Source of the DNA: Opitutaceae bacterium
Lineage (GTDB): Bacteria; Verrucomicrobiota; Verrucomicrobiia; Opitutales; Opitutaceae
Direction: 5' to 3'
Length of the DNA stretch: 34,481 nucleotides
NCBI GenBank assembly: GCA_005792355.1
Contig: SXSC01000341.1
Span: 1-34,481 of the forward strand
Below are positions 17,426 to 25,811 of this stretch, in pieces. The notes under the pieces were generated by a model. The model was not told the DNA's origin and did no database searches. It was given only the letters and a program-made list of their open reading frames with translations. The translations under genes and the position numbers were made by a program. Position 1 is the stretch's first letter; each line of letters begins with the position of its first letter.

Positions 17426-18646
17426 ATGAAAAAAACCGCCGTCCTCCTCTCCGCGCTGCTCGCCTTTGGCGTGCTGCTCACCGCTCCGGCCCAGCCAGCA
17501 CCACAACCCGCCGCCGCTCCGGCCGCGTCCACCCCGGCCGACCAAGACTGGCAGGCTTATCTGGACGCGCCGAAACGGATGCCACCGAATCCCCAGGGCA
17601 TGTCGCGGCGCGAGCAGACGGAGTTTTTCGAAACCATGGCGCTTGGTCAACAGAAGGTGGCGCTCGCCTTCATCGAAAAATATCCGACCGACCCGCGTCG
17701 CTGGACGATCGTGAACGCGCTGACCCCGACTTCGCCGCGCTTCATCAAGGAATACGGCGCGCCCGACGCGAAAGGCGCTCTGGCCCTCGTGATCGACGAA
17801 CCCGCCGCCGCCGCGTGGAAGGCGAAAGTGACCGAACTCAAGGCCGCGATGGCGAAGGCCACCGACTTGCCGCTCCAAGTCCAGGAGTCATTGGGCTGGG
17901 GCGAGTTTGCCGCCGCCTTCCGGGTCACCACCGCGTCCAAGACCAAGGGCGAGCCGTTTGACTACGCGCCGTTTCATGCCCGCTTCGATGCGCACGTGGC
18001 GAAGTTCGGCTCGCTGTCCAACATGCCCGCCCGCGCCGCCGACTATCTTGGCGCGCTGGAAAAGAGCATGCCCGGCACCAGCTCGAAGGAGTGGCGGCAC
18101 CTGCAGGCCGGTTCCCATGAGGGGTTGCGCAAGGCGGCCGGCGAACAGTTGGCGAAGCTCGAGCAGCAGGCCCAACTCAAGGTGAAGCCGCTCGAAATCG
18201 CCTTCACCGCGGTCGACGGCCGTGAGGTCGATTTGAAGAAACTCCGCGGCAAGGTCGTGCTCGTGGATTTCTGGGCCACGTGGTGCGGCCCGTGCATCGC
18301 CGAGCTTCCGAACATCAAGAAAGTCTACGCCGACTACCACGCGAAGGGCTTCGAGATCGTCGGCATCGCGCTCGAAAACGGCCGGCTGCTCCCCGCCGAC
18401 ACCGCCGACCAAACCGCCGAAAAAATGGCAAAAGCCGCCAAGGTGCTCACCGATTTCACCACCAAGGAAAGCATGCCGTGGCCGCAGCATTTCGACGGCA
18501 AGTATTGGAAGAACGACATCTCGACGCGCTTCGGCATCAACTCCATCCCCGCGATGTATCTCCTCGATCAGGAGGGCAAGGTCGTCTCGACCAGCGCCCG
18601 CGGCCCGCTCCTCGAGTCGGAAGTGAAACGCCTCCTCAAGCTCTGA
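17426..18646 (+). CDS. Exported TlpA-like thioredoxin-fold protein X3
   Basis: This 406-residue protein has a signal peptide (1-22, MKKTAVLLSALLAFGVLLTA...), a short Pro/Ala linker, a helical domain (about 40-255) and a C-terminal thioredoxin domain with WATWCGPC (Cys287, Cys290) and NSIPAMYLLD. It is the closest relative of X1: both share the FTA.DGR.VDL.KLRGKV entry to the thioredoxin domain, LEN after the second strand, and a DGKYW.ND block. It follows X2 directly, so the T2 unit has two thioredoxin proteins. A palindromic element separates it from T3. Confidence 0.85.
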   Translation: MKKTAVLLSALLAFGVLLTAPAQPAPQPAAAPAASTPADQDWQAYLDAPKRMPPNPQGMSRREQTEFFETMALGQQKVALAFIEKYPTDPRRWTIVNALTPTSPRFIKEYGAPDAKGALALVIDEPAAAAWKAKVTELKAAMAKATDLPLQVQESLGWGEFAAAFRVTTASKTKGEPFDYAPFHARFDAHVAKFGSLSNMPARAADYLGALEKSMPGTSSKEWRHLQAGSHEGLRKAAGEQLAKLEQQAQLKVKPLEIAFTAVDGREVDLKKLRGKVVLVDFWATWCGPCIAELPNIKKVYADYHAKGFEIVGIALENGRLLPADTADQTAEKMAKAAKVLTDFTTKESMPWPQHFDGKYWKNDISTRFGINSIPAMYLLDQEGKVVSTSARGPLLESEVKRLLKL

Positions 18647-18648
18647 AT

Positions 18649-18706
18649 GTGGCACGGGTCTCCCGACCCGTGGGATCGGCAATCACGGGTCGGGAGACCC
18701 TGCCAC
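18649..18706. repeat. Cruciform REP-like palindrome between X3 and T3
   Basis: The arms at 18649-18672 and 18684-18706 are inverted copies that differ by one bulged C, around an 11-base loop. The left arm also folds on itself: 18653-18660 pairs perfectly with 18665-18672 over a 4-base loop. It begins 2 bases after the X3 stop and lies 46 bases before the T3 start. Such an element could terminate, attenuate or stabilise the transcript and so set relative expression of the second half of the array. It differs in sequence from the palindrome at 7717. Confidence 0.75.
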
Positions 18707-18752
18707 CGTTGTCCCAGCCCGCACGGCTCACCGCCAGCAGCTTTTTCCTCAT

Positions 18753-21617
18753 ATGACTATCGCCATTCGTCCCGTTGCCCGGGCGGTCCTCGCCCTGACC
18801 GCCCCGGCCCTCCTTGCCGCCGAGGCGCCGCCCGCCACCAAGCTCGCGGCTTTCGAGGTGTCGGAGTCCCGGATCAACGGCGCCGTCAACCAGACGATTT
18901 TCAACTCCGATGAAAACGGCGTCTTCAACTACGACATCATCAGCCGCGCCGACATCGAGCGCATGGGTGCCACCAGCATGGAGGAACTCCTCCGCTTTGT
19001 CCCGCAGACGAGCGACTACGGCAGCGTCAGCCTGCAGGGGCAGGTGGGCAACCCGCAGGTCGCCGGCGGCGCCACCTTCCAGAACTCCGAGGTGAAGCTC
19101 CGCGGCTTCGCGTCGACGCAGACCTCCATCCTCGTGAACGGCCGCCGGCTCCAGCGCGGCAATCTCACCGCCGGCCCCGATCTGAGCCGCATCCCGATCT
19201 CGGCCATCGAGCGGATCGAGATTCTCCCGTCGTCGGCCTCGGCCGTTTACGGCGGCGGCGCGATCGGCGGCGTGATCAACGTCATTCTCCGCAAGGACTA
19301 CGCCGGCCGCGATCTCACCACCTACGTCGGCACGAGCACCGACGGCGGCGCGACCGAATACCGCTTCTCGTATTTCGAGGGCCGCGCCTTCAACCGCGGT
19401 CGCACGCGCCTCTCGCTCACGCTCACCTACCAGCATCGCGAGCCGCTCTACCTCGACGATCGCGAGTTCCTCCAGCGCGCGCTCGATCGTTACCCGCCAT
19501 CGTCGGCGTTGCTCGTCAGCGGCCGGCCGATCTACGAGCAATACATCATTCCCGCGTTCGCCGCGAACCCCGGCACCATCGTGCTCAACGCCACCGCCGG
19601 CGGCCTCAACATCCCGGGCAACCCCACTGCGCGCATCGCCGCCATCCCGTCCGGGCTCAACGCCGCGCAGGCCAGCGCGCTCACACCCGCGAGCTTCACC
19701 GCGTCCGCCGGCCGCGCGAATCTCGGCACGCGCTACGGCCGCTCCGTGCTCTACCGCCCCGAGGATCGCTCTTCGCTCAACGCCCAGCTCGAGCACGAAT
19801 TCATCCCCGACAAGCTCTCCTTCTACGCCGAGCTCGGCGCCAGCTACTTCCGCTCGAACTACAGTTTCCCGCAAATCACCCCGGCCATCAGCCTGACCGC
19901 GACCGACCCGCTGAATCCGTTCCGCACCGGGGTCACGCCGGGCTTCATCGGCCTGCCGATCACCGTCTACGTCGACGCCCTCGACCTGCCCGATCCCTCC
20001 CTCTTCCAGGAACGGCAGGGCGCGCGCACCGTCCTCGGCTTCAAGGGCAAACTCGGCCACCGCTGGGAATGGTCGCTCGACGGCTCCGGCGAATACGGCC
20101 GCAGCCACTCCGACGGCCGCAACCCCACGCAGAATCTCTCCACGTTTCTCAGCAGCACGGCCACCCTCGGCCTCACGCAGGCGCAACGCCGCGCGCTCTA
20201 TAATCCGCTCGCCGATCATACGCAGTTCTCCTCGGCCGCCGCGATGGCGCCGTTCATCGGCTACAACCGCCAGTTCTCCTATTACAACTACCTCGCGCAG
20301 GCGAATCTCCGCGTCATCGGCGACGTGCTCGACCTGCCCGCCGGCCCGCTCCGCGTTTCGCCCGGCGCCGAGTTCATCTGGTTCCAGGCCCGGTCGAACC
20401 AGATCGTCACCACCGCGCCCGACTACCTCGCCAACCTCGGCGGCACGCCGGGCGTAACGTCGGTCACGCGCAACTCCCGCCGCACCGAGTCGGCCTTCAT
20501 CGAGAGCGTGCTGCCGCTCCTCGGCGAAAAGTGGCGCCCGCTCCCGCTGCACTCCGCCGAACTCAACCTCGCCGCGCGCTGGGAGGGCACTGACGATTCC
20601 TCCGACAAGGCCAGCCCGACCGCCGGCCTCCGCGTGGCGCTCACGCGCGACGTGGCCGTGCGTTTCTCCTACTCCGAGGGATTTTTTCCGCCCGACCAGT
20701 CCAACTACGAGGGCCCGCGCGAGAATCCCGCCGCCGTCACGCCGTTCACCGATCCGTTCCGCGGCAACGTCACCTACAACTACGCCCACGGCGAAATCAG
20801 CGGCGGCAATCCCAACCTGCGACCCGAAACGTCGAAGGCGTTCAACTACGGCATTGTCCTCACGCCGCGCTTCCTCCCCGGCCTGAACCTCAGCGTCGAT
20901 TATTGGAAAATTGAAAAGACGGACGCCATCCGTGTCATCACCGGTCCCTCCGATGTCGTCGCCAATTCCGCTTCCTATCCCGGCCGCCTCACGCGCGCCG
21001 CGCCGTCGCCCACCGACCTCGCCAACGGCTGGCTCGGCGTCGTCACCATGGTCGATTGGCGCCCGGTCAACGTCGGCTTCACCGCGACCGACGGCGCGGA
21101 CCTCCGCGTGCGCTACACCCGCAACACCGCGGCGCTGGGCAAGTTCACCTTCATCACCACGGCCACGTGGACGAACTCGTTCCGCGATCAGATCCTGCCC
21201 ATCAGCCCCATCGTCGAGCGCGTGAACGCCTCACCCAATCCCCTGAAATGGCGCGGCAACGCCTCGCTCTTCTGGGAGCGTGGCCCGTGGCTCGCCGGCC
21301 TCACCGCGCGCTACATCGACGACTACGCCGCCGACAGCACCACGCCTTCGCCGTCGCTCCCGACCGCCACCGGTTTCGACGGCGACAAGATTCCCTCCGC
21401 CAAGACCTATGATCTGCAGTTCGGCTACAGCTTTCCCGCCCGCCAGAAGGGCGGCCGCGGTTTGGCGCCATGGCTGGGCGGCACCCAGTGGACCCTCGGC
21501 TGCCAGAACCTCCTCAACAAAGCCCCCGCCTACCGCACCGATCGTTTCGGTTTCTACAGCCGCTACGAGGATCCGCGCCAGCGCTTCGTCTCGATCCAAA
21601 TCAAACAGACACTCTGA
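18753..21617 (+). CDS. TonB-dependent receptor T3 (divergent N-terminal box)
   Basis: This 954-residue receptor has a signal peptide (about 1-22), an N-terminal box FEVSESRING (34-43) in place of VTGSRI, a plug with ILVNGRRLQRGN and SSASAVYGGGAIGGVIN, and a barrel ending in FVSIQIKQTL. The plug differs from the other five receptors: there is an extra NSDENGVFNYD segment and the 'DGASAIYG' motif reads SSASAVYG. This sub-family probably recognises a different ligand. The ATG follows a pyrimidine-rich leader. T3 is followed after 21 bases by T4, with no thioredoxin gene between, the only place in the array where two receptors are adjacent. Confidence 0.92.
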   Translation: MTIAIRPVARAVLALTAPALLAAEAPPATKLAAFEVSESRINGAVNQTIFNSDENGVFNYDIISRADIERMGATSMEELLRFVPQTSDYGSVSLQGQVGNPQVAGGATFQNSEVKLRGFASTQTSILVNGRRLQRGNLTAGPDLSRIPISAIERIEILPSSASAVYGGGAIGGVINVILRKDYAGRDLTTYVGTSTDGGATEYRFSYFEGRAFNRGRTRLSLTLTYQHREPLYLDDREFLQRALDRYPPSSALLVSGRPIYEQYIIPAFAANPGTIVLNATAGGLNIPGNPTARIAAIPSGLNAAQASALTPASFTASAGRANLGTRYGRSVLYRPEDRSSLNAQLEHEFIPDKLSFYAELGASYFRSNYSFPQITPAISLTATDPLNPFRTGVTPGFIGLPITVYVDALDLPDPSLFQERQGARTVLGFKGKLGHRWEWSLDGSGEYGRSHSDGRNPTQNLSTFLSSTATLGLTQAQRRALYNPLADHTQFSSAAAMAPFIGYNRQFSYYNYLAQANLRVIGDVLDLPAGPLRVSPGAEFIWFQARSNQIVTTAPDYLANLGGTPGVTSVTRNSRRTESAFIESVLPLLGEKWRPLPLHSAELNLAARWEGTDDSSDKASPTAGLRVALTRDVAVRFSYSEGFFPPDQSNYEGPRENPAAVTPFTDPFRGNVTYNYAHGEISGGNPNLRPETSKAFNYGIVLTPRFLPGLNLSVDYWKIEKTDAIRVITGPSDVVANSASYPGRLTRAAPSPTDLANGWLGVVTMVDWRPVNVGFTATDGADLRVRYTRNTAALGKFTFITTATWTNSFRDQILPISPIVERVNASPNPLKWRGNASLFWERGPWLAGLTARYIDDYAADSTTPSPSLPTATGFDGDKIPSAKTYDLQFGYSFPARQKGGRGLAPWLGGTQWTLGCQNLLNKAPAYRTDRFGFYSRYEDPRQRFVSIQIKQTL

Positions 21618-21638
21618 CCAGCTCAAATCGAACTCCCT

Positions 21639-24356
21639 ATGATGACTCCCAAACCGTTCTGCCAGCGCTCCTGCCGGACCGCCTGTGCGGCCCTCCTCTC
21701 CGGCGCCTGGGTCTTCGCCGCCGAACCGGCGCCCGCCGTCAAACCGACCGCCCCCGCCAGCAGCCTCGTCCAACTCGAGCCGTTCGAAGTCACGGGCTCG
21801 CGCTTGAAACAAATCGACCTCGAGGGCCCGTCGCCAGTCCTTACCTTCGATCGCCCGTTCATCGAAGCCACCGGTCTGGCCACCACCGAGGAATTCCTGC
21901 GCACGCTGCCGCAGAATTTCGGCGGCGCCTCCTCCGGCCGCGCCGGCGCCGTCAACGACGAAAACCCCTTGCTCTTCGCCCGCAACGCCGGCCAGTCGGG
22001 CGTCAGCCTCCGCGGCCTCGGCTCCAACTCCACCCTCGTCCTCATCAACGGCCGCCGCGCCCCGCTCTCCGGCCGCGGCAACAACGGCACCACGCCCCCC
22101 CAGGGCTTCTTCGACATCAACACCATCCCGATGGGCATGATCGAGCGCATCGAGGTGCTCACCGACGGTGCCTCCGCCATCTACGGCACCGACGCGATCG
22201 GCGGCGTCGTGAACATCATCCTAAAGAAGGATTTCAACCAGACCGAGGTGCGCAGCCGCTTCGGCGGCACGTGGCACGGCGGCGGCTTCGAACGCGGCGC
22301 CACGCTCACCCACGGCATCACCAAGGCCGGCTGGAAACTCACCACCGTCCTCGACTGGTTCAGCCGCGAACCCCTCTGGGCCAGCCAGCGCTGGTTCTCC
22401 AAATCGGGCGACCATGCCGCGCGCGGCGGCGATGACTTCCGCAGCTCCATCGGCTACCCCGCCACCATCTTTGCCCTGCCCGGCCAGACCCTGCGCGGCC
22501 TCACCAACCCCAACGGCACCCCCGCCACCCAGGCCGTCGTGCCCTCCGGCCAGGACGGCCGCAGCCTCAAGATCTCCGACTTCGCCGCCACCGCCGGCCA
22601 GCGCGCCTACTACAACCAGGCCACGCTCTATTCCATCATCACCCCCACCGAGCGCCGCGGGGTGTCGTTTAACAGTGAATACGCCCTCACGAAGCGCCTC
22701 ACGCTTTTCTCCGAAGTCTCCTACACCCGCAACTCCACCAACACCCGCGCCAATCCGCTGCCGACCAACAATCCCAACGGCTCCGCCACCCTGCCGCGCA
22801 TCCCGGCCTCCCATCCGTTCAACCCCTTCGGCCAGGATCTCGGCGTGGCGATCGCCCACGCCGAACTCGGCCCCCGCCAGCTCCTCACCCAGACCAAGGC
22901 GCTGCGCGGCCTCCTCGGCGCCCGCGTCGAATTGCCGCGCCAGTGGCAGGGCGAGGCCTCGTTCATGTACTACAGCCAGCAACTCCACGCCCTCAACGGC
23001 GGTCTCCCCAACAACGCCGCCATCATCGCCGCCCTCAACCAGACCGACCCCACCAAGGCCCTCAACCTCCTCGGCGACTTCTACGCCAAGGGCCCCACCA
23101 ACCCCCCCGGCCTCTACGAGAGCGTCGTCAACATCACCGTCGAAAAAGCCGATTCCGACGTCTACACCGGCGAACTCACCGCCCGCGGCCCCGTCTGGCG
23201 GCTCCCCGCTGGCCACCTCCAACTCGCCGTCGGCGGCGAATGGAACCAGCAGGACCGCCTGCGCACGACCAACCTCCCCACCACCATCCTGCCCGCCCGC
23301 AGCCGCGAAGTGCGCAACAACTACGCCGCCTACGTCGAAGCCTCCGTTCCCCTCGTGGGCAAGGAGCGCCGCCTGCCGCTGCTCCACAAGCTCGACGCCT
23401 CGCTCGCCGCCCGCCACGAGGACATCCAGAACGCCGGCGCCACCACCGACCCCAAGTACGCCCTGCGCTGGCAGCCGTTCCAGCCCCTCCTGCTGCGCGC
23501 CTCCTACGGCACCGGCTACCGCGCCCCCGCCCTCACCGAGCTCGAGCGGCCCGAGGCCAACGCCAACAACACGCTCATCGACCCGCGCCGCGGCGGCGAA
23601 CGCTACCCGATGCTCGTCGTCTCCGGGGCCGACCGCAACCTCGAGCCCGAGACCTCCAAGACCTACAACTACGGCCTCGTCCTCAACGTCCCACGCGTCA
23701 CCGGCCTCAGCCTCGGCGTCGATTTCTACCGCAAGGAGCAGCGCAATCTCACCACCAGCCTCCCTCCGCAAAACCTGCTCGATTTCGAGCGGTTCTTTCC
23801 CGACCGCGTCACCCGCCTCGCCGCCACCGCCGCCGAGCAGGCCGCCGGCTGGCCCGGACGCGTCACCCATCTTGACGATCGCTACCTCAACTTCGGGTTG
23901 GTCATCACCGACGGCTTCGACTATAGCGTCAACTACCTGCTCACCACCCAGACGCTCGGGCGCGTGAACTTCCGCGCCACCGCGACCTACCTCGCCTCGT
24001 ACAAGATCGCCTTCAACCCCGGCGACCCCCTCGTCGAGCGCAAGGGCACCTTCGGCTTCCCCCAGGACCTCAAGGGCAACTTCATGGCCGTCTGGAACCG
24101 CGGCCCCTTCGGCGCCTCCCTCGCCTGCTACCACCAGGGCGACTTCGACCGCAGCGGCCGGCGGGTGAGCTCGTTCACCACGTGGGACATCGGCGGCTCG
24201 TTCGAATGGACCAAACACCGGCTTCGCTTCCAGGCCGGCGTGGGCAACGTCTTCGACCGGTCCCCGCCGTTCGCCAACACCGTCTGGGGCTACGACGGCG
24301 GCTTCCACAGTGCCAAAATGCGCACCTACAACTTCAGCGCGACGTATCGGCTGTAA
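21639..24356 (+). CDS. TonB-dependent receptor T4
   Basis: This 905-residue receptor has a Cys-containing N-terminal signal (about 1-28, ending VFAA), the box PFEVTGSRLK (48-57), a plug with LVLINGRRAPLSGRG and LTDGASAIYGTDAIGGVVN, and a barrel ending in an aromatic-containing strand (YNFSATYRL). The start may be ATG 21639 or the adjacent ATG 21642. After the box it has DLEGPSPVLTFDRP and GGASSGRAGAVNDENP, typical of VTGSR receptors from other phyla. The mid-gene region is unusually C-rich in third positions. The following X4 gene starts 97 bases later beyond an inverted repeat. Ligand unknown. Confidence 0.92.
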   Translation: MMTPKPFCQRSCRTACAALLSGAWVFAAEPAPAVKPTAPASSLVQLEPFEVTGSRLKQIDLEGPSPVLTFDRPFIEATGLATTEEFLRTLPQNFGGASSGRAGAVNDENPLLFARNAGQSGVSLRGLGSNSTLVLINGRRAPLSGRGNNGTTPPQGFFDINTIPMGMIERIEVLTDGASAIYGTDAIGGVVNIILKKDFNQTEVRSRFGGTWHGGGFERGATLTHGITKAGWKLTTVLDWFSREPLWASQRWFSKSGDHAARGGDDFRSSIGYPATIFALPGQTLRGLTNPNGTPATQAVVPSGQDGRSLKISDFAATAGQRAYYNQATLYSIITPTERRGVSFNSEYALTKRLTLFSEVSYTRNSTNTRANPLPTNNPNGSATLPRIPASHPFNPFGQDLGVAIAHAELGPRQLLTQTKALRGLLGARVELPRQWQGEASFMYYSQQLHALNGGLPNNAAIIAALNQTDPTKALNLLGDFYAKGPTNPPGLYESVVNITVEKADSDVYTGELTARGPVWRLPAGHLQLAVGGEWNQQDRLRTTNLPTTILPARSREVRNNYAAYVEASVPLVGKERRLPLLHKLDASLAARHEDIQNAGATTDPKYALRWQPFQPLLLRASYGTGYRAPALTELERPEANANNTLIDPRRGGERYPMLVVSGADRNLEPETSKTYNYGLVLNVPRVTGLSLGVDFYRKEQRNLTTSLPPQNLLDFERFFPDRVTRLAATAAEQAAGWPGRVTHLDDRYLNFGLVITDGFDYSVNYLLTTQTLGRVNFRATATYLASYKIAFNPGDPLVERKGTFGFPQDLKGNFMAVWNRGPFGASLACYHQGDFDRSGRRVSSFTTWDIGGSFEWTKHRLRFQAGVGNVFDRSPPFANTVWGYDGGFHSAKMRTYNFSATYRL

Positions 24357-24375
24357 TTTCGACCTGGCATCATTC

Positions 24376-24431
24376 GGAGGGCGCGGCCTCGTCAGCGCCG
24401 TTCTTTCGGCGGCGACCAGGCGCCGCCCGCC
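24376..24431. repeat. GC-rich inverted repeat between T4 and X4
   Basis: Two 25-base arms (24376-24400 and 24407-24431) pair at about 19 of 25 positions around a T-rich 6-base loop. The arms start with GGAGGGCG and end with GCCGCCCGCC. It lies in the 97-base gap between T4 and X4. A related but more degraded copy lies at 13299-13350, also in a gap of the array. It is probably a dispersed repeat that can form an mRNA hairpin. Confidence 0.5.
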
Positions 24432-24453
24432 AAACCAGCACCGTCATTCTTTA

Positions 24454-25797
24454 GTGAACCCCAAACTCCTCCTCCCTCTCTTCGCCGCAAGTCTGGCCCT
24501 TGCCGCCGATCGCGTGGGCGCTCCGATTTCCACGGAGCTCACCGTCGACCCCGGCATTCTCGCCGATGGCGGCGAACTCTGGGGCCAGCTCCAGCCGGTC
24601 AACCAGCCGGTGAAACTCTCCCCCGGGCGCCCGGCCGGCCTCGCGCGCGAGCCCGCGTATTCCGGCACGCCCCGCTACGGTTCGATTCGCCTCGGCAACG
24701 GCCCGCGCAACACCTTCCTCCTCGTCGTCGTCGCGGAGCCCGCCGGCCAGTTCGCGCAACGCCGCCTCTACCTCGATGCCAACCAGAACGGCGACCTCAC
24801 CGATGACGGCGACGGCCGGTGGCAGGAGCTGTTCCCCGGCGAGGACGGCTCTGGCGCGTCGCGCAGCTTCGTCACGCTGCGCGCGTCGTGGGGCACCGCG
24901 ACGGATGAAACCTCTTCCGCCAGCTACGGTGTCGCGTTTTTCTACAACGCGCCGCCCGCCGACCGCCAGGCCTACGCTCTCACGTTCACGCGGACCAGCG
25001 CGCGCGTCGGCCGGCTGCCGCTTGCCGCCGGTCCCGTGCGCGTCGCGCTGATCGACAACGACAACGATGCGCTCTTCGACAAGGCGCTCGACGATCAGGG
25101 CCGCGCCCTCCGCGGCCGGGCCACCGCGCGCCCGCTCAGCCTCCTGATCGATCTGAATCACGATGGCTCTTTCGGTCGCGGCGAGCGCTTCGATGCGCGC
25201 GGGCCCCTGGCCCTCGATGGCGCCACCTACGAGATTGCCGCGTCGGTCGACGGCGCGCGCCTCGATTTCACGCCCACCGAGCGCGTGGCCCAGCAAGTCC
25301 GCGCCGTCGTGCCCACCCGCCCGCCGGCCGCGCCACGGCCCGTGCTCGCCGCCGGTGAGCTCGCGCCGGATTTCACGGCGCTCACCCCGGATAATAAACC
25401 GGTGAAGCTCTCCGATTTTCGCGGCCAGCTCGTGCTCGTCGATTTCTGGGCCACCAGGTGCGGCCCGTGCAAGGCCGCGATGCCGCACGTCGAGGCGCTC
25501 CACCAGCAGTTCCAGGATCGCGGGCTCGTCGTGCTCGGCGTCTGCGGGTGGGACAGCCGCGCGAAATTCGACGAGTGGCAGCTGTTCCCGGAGGTCACCA
25601 CCACCTACCGGATGCTCTTCGATCCCGCGGGGCGCAACCACGCCACGAGCATCGCGGCCGGCTACAAGGTCTCTGGCATCCCCTCGTTTTTTCTCGTCGG
25701 CCGCGACGGCAAAATCATCCTCGGCGCCGTCGGCAACTCCGATGCCACCAAGCAGCAGCTCGACGACGCCCTCGCCGCCGCCGGGGTGAAAAACTAG
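24454..25797 (+). CDS. Exported thioredoxin-fold protein X4 with calcium-loop-like repeats
   Basis: This 447-residue protein starts at GTG 24454, chosen because it gives a signal peptide (NPKLLLPLFAASLALAA). The large N-terminal domain (about 20-305) contains three Asp/Asn-rich loops like EF-hand, dockerin or thrombospondin calcium sites: LDANQNGDLTDDGDG (from about 107), DNDNDALFDKALDD (about 201) and DLNHDGSFGRGE (about 233). The C-terminal thioredoxin domain (about 310-447) has WATRCGPC with Cys336 and Cys339, where Arg335 replaces the normal Trp before the first Cys, and SGIPSFFLVG with the cis-Pro. It is a paralogue of X5, which follows after 14 bases. The metal sites are by pattern only. 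Confidence 0.83.
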   Translation: MNPKLLLPLFAASLALAADRVGAPISTELTVDPGILADGGELWGQLQPVNQPVKLSPGRPAGLAREPAYSGTPRYGSIRLGNGPRNTFLLVVVAEPAGQFAQRRLYLDANQNGDLTDDGDGRWQELFPGEDGSGASRSFVTLRASWGTATDETSSASYGVAFFYNAPPADRQAYALTFTRTSARVGRLPLAAGPVRVALIDNDNDALFDKALDDQGRALRGRATARPLSLLIDLNHDGSFGRGERFDARGPLALDGATYEIAASVDGARLDFTPTERVAQQVRAVVPTRPPAAPRPVLAAGELAPDFTALTPDNKPVKLSDFRGQLVLVDFWATRCGPCKAAMPHVEALHQQFQDRGLVVLGVCGWDSRAKFDEWQLFPEVTTTYRMLFDPAGRNHATSIAAGYKVSGIPSFFLVGRDGKIILGAVGNSDATKQQLDDALAAAGVKN

Positions 25798-25811
25798 TCC
25801 CTCTTCCAACC

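Noticed and set aside
18636..20789. 717-codon open frame on the minus strand opposite T3
   Set aside because: Its product is an Arg/Gly/Ala/Glu-rich text with no domain, and the plus strand encodes a complete receptor. High GC removes stops from the antisense frame.
22221..24308. 695-codon minus-strand frame opposite T4
   Set aside because: Gly/Val/Glu-rich antisense of a C-rich receptor gene, with no recognisable motif or signal.
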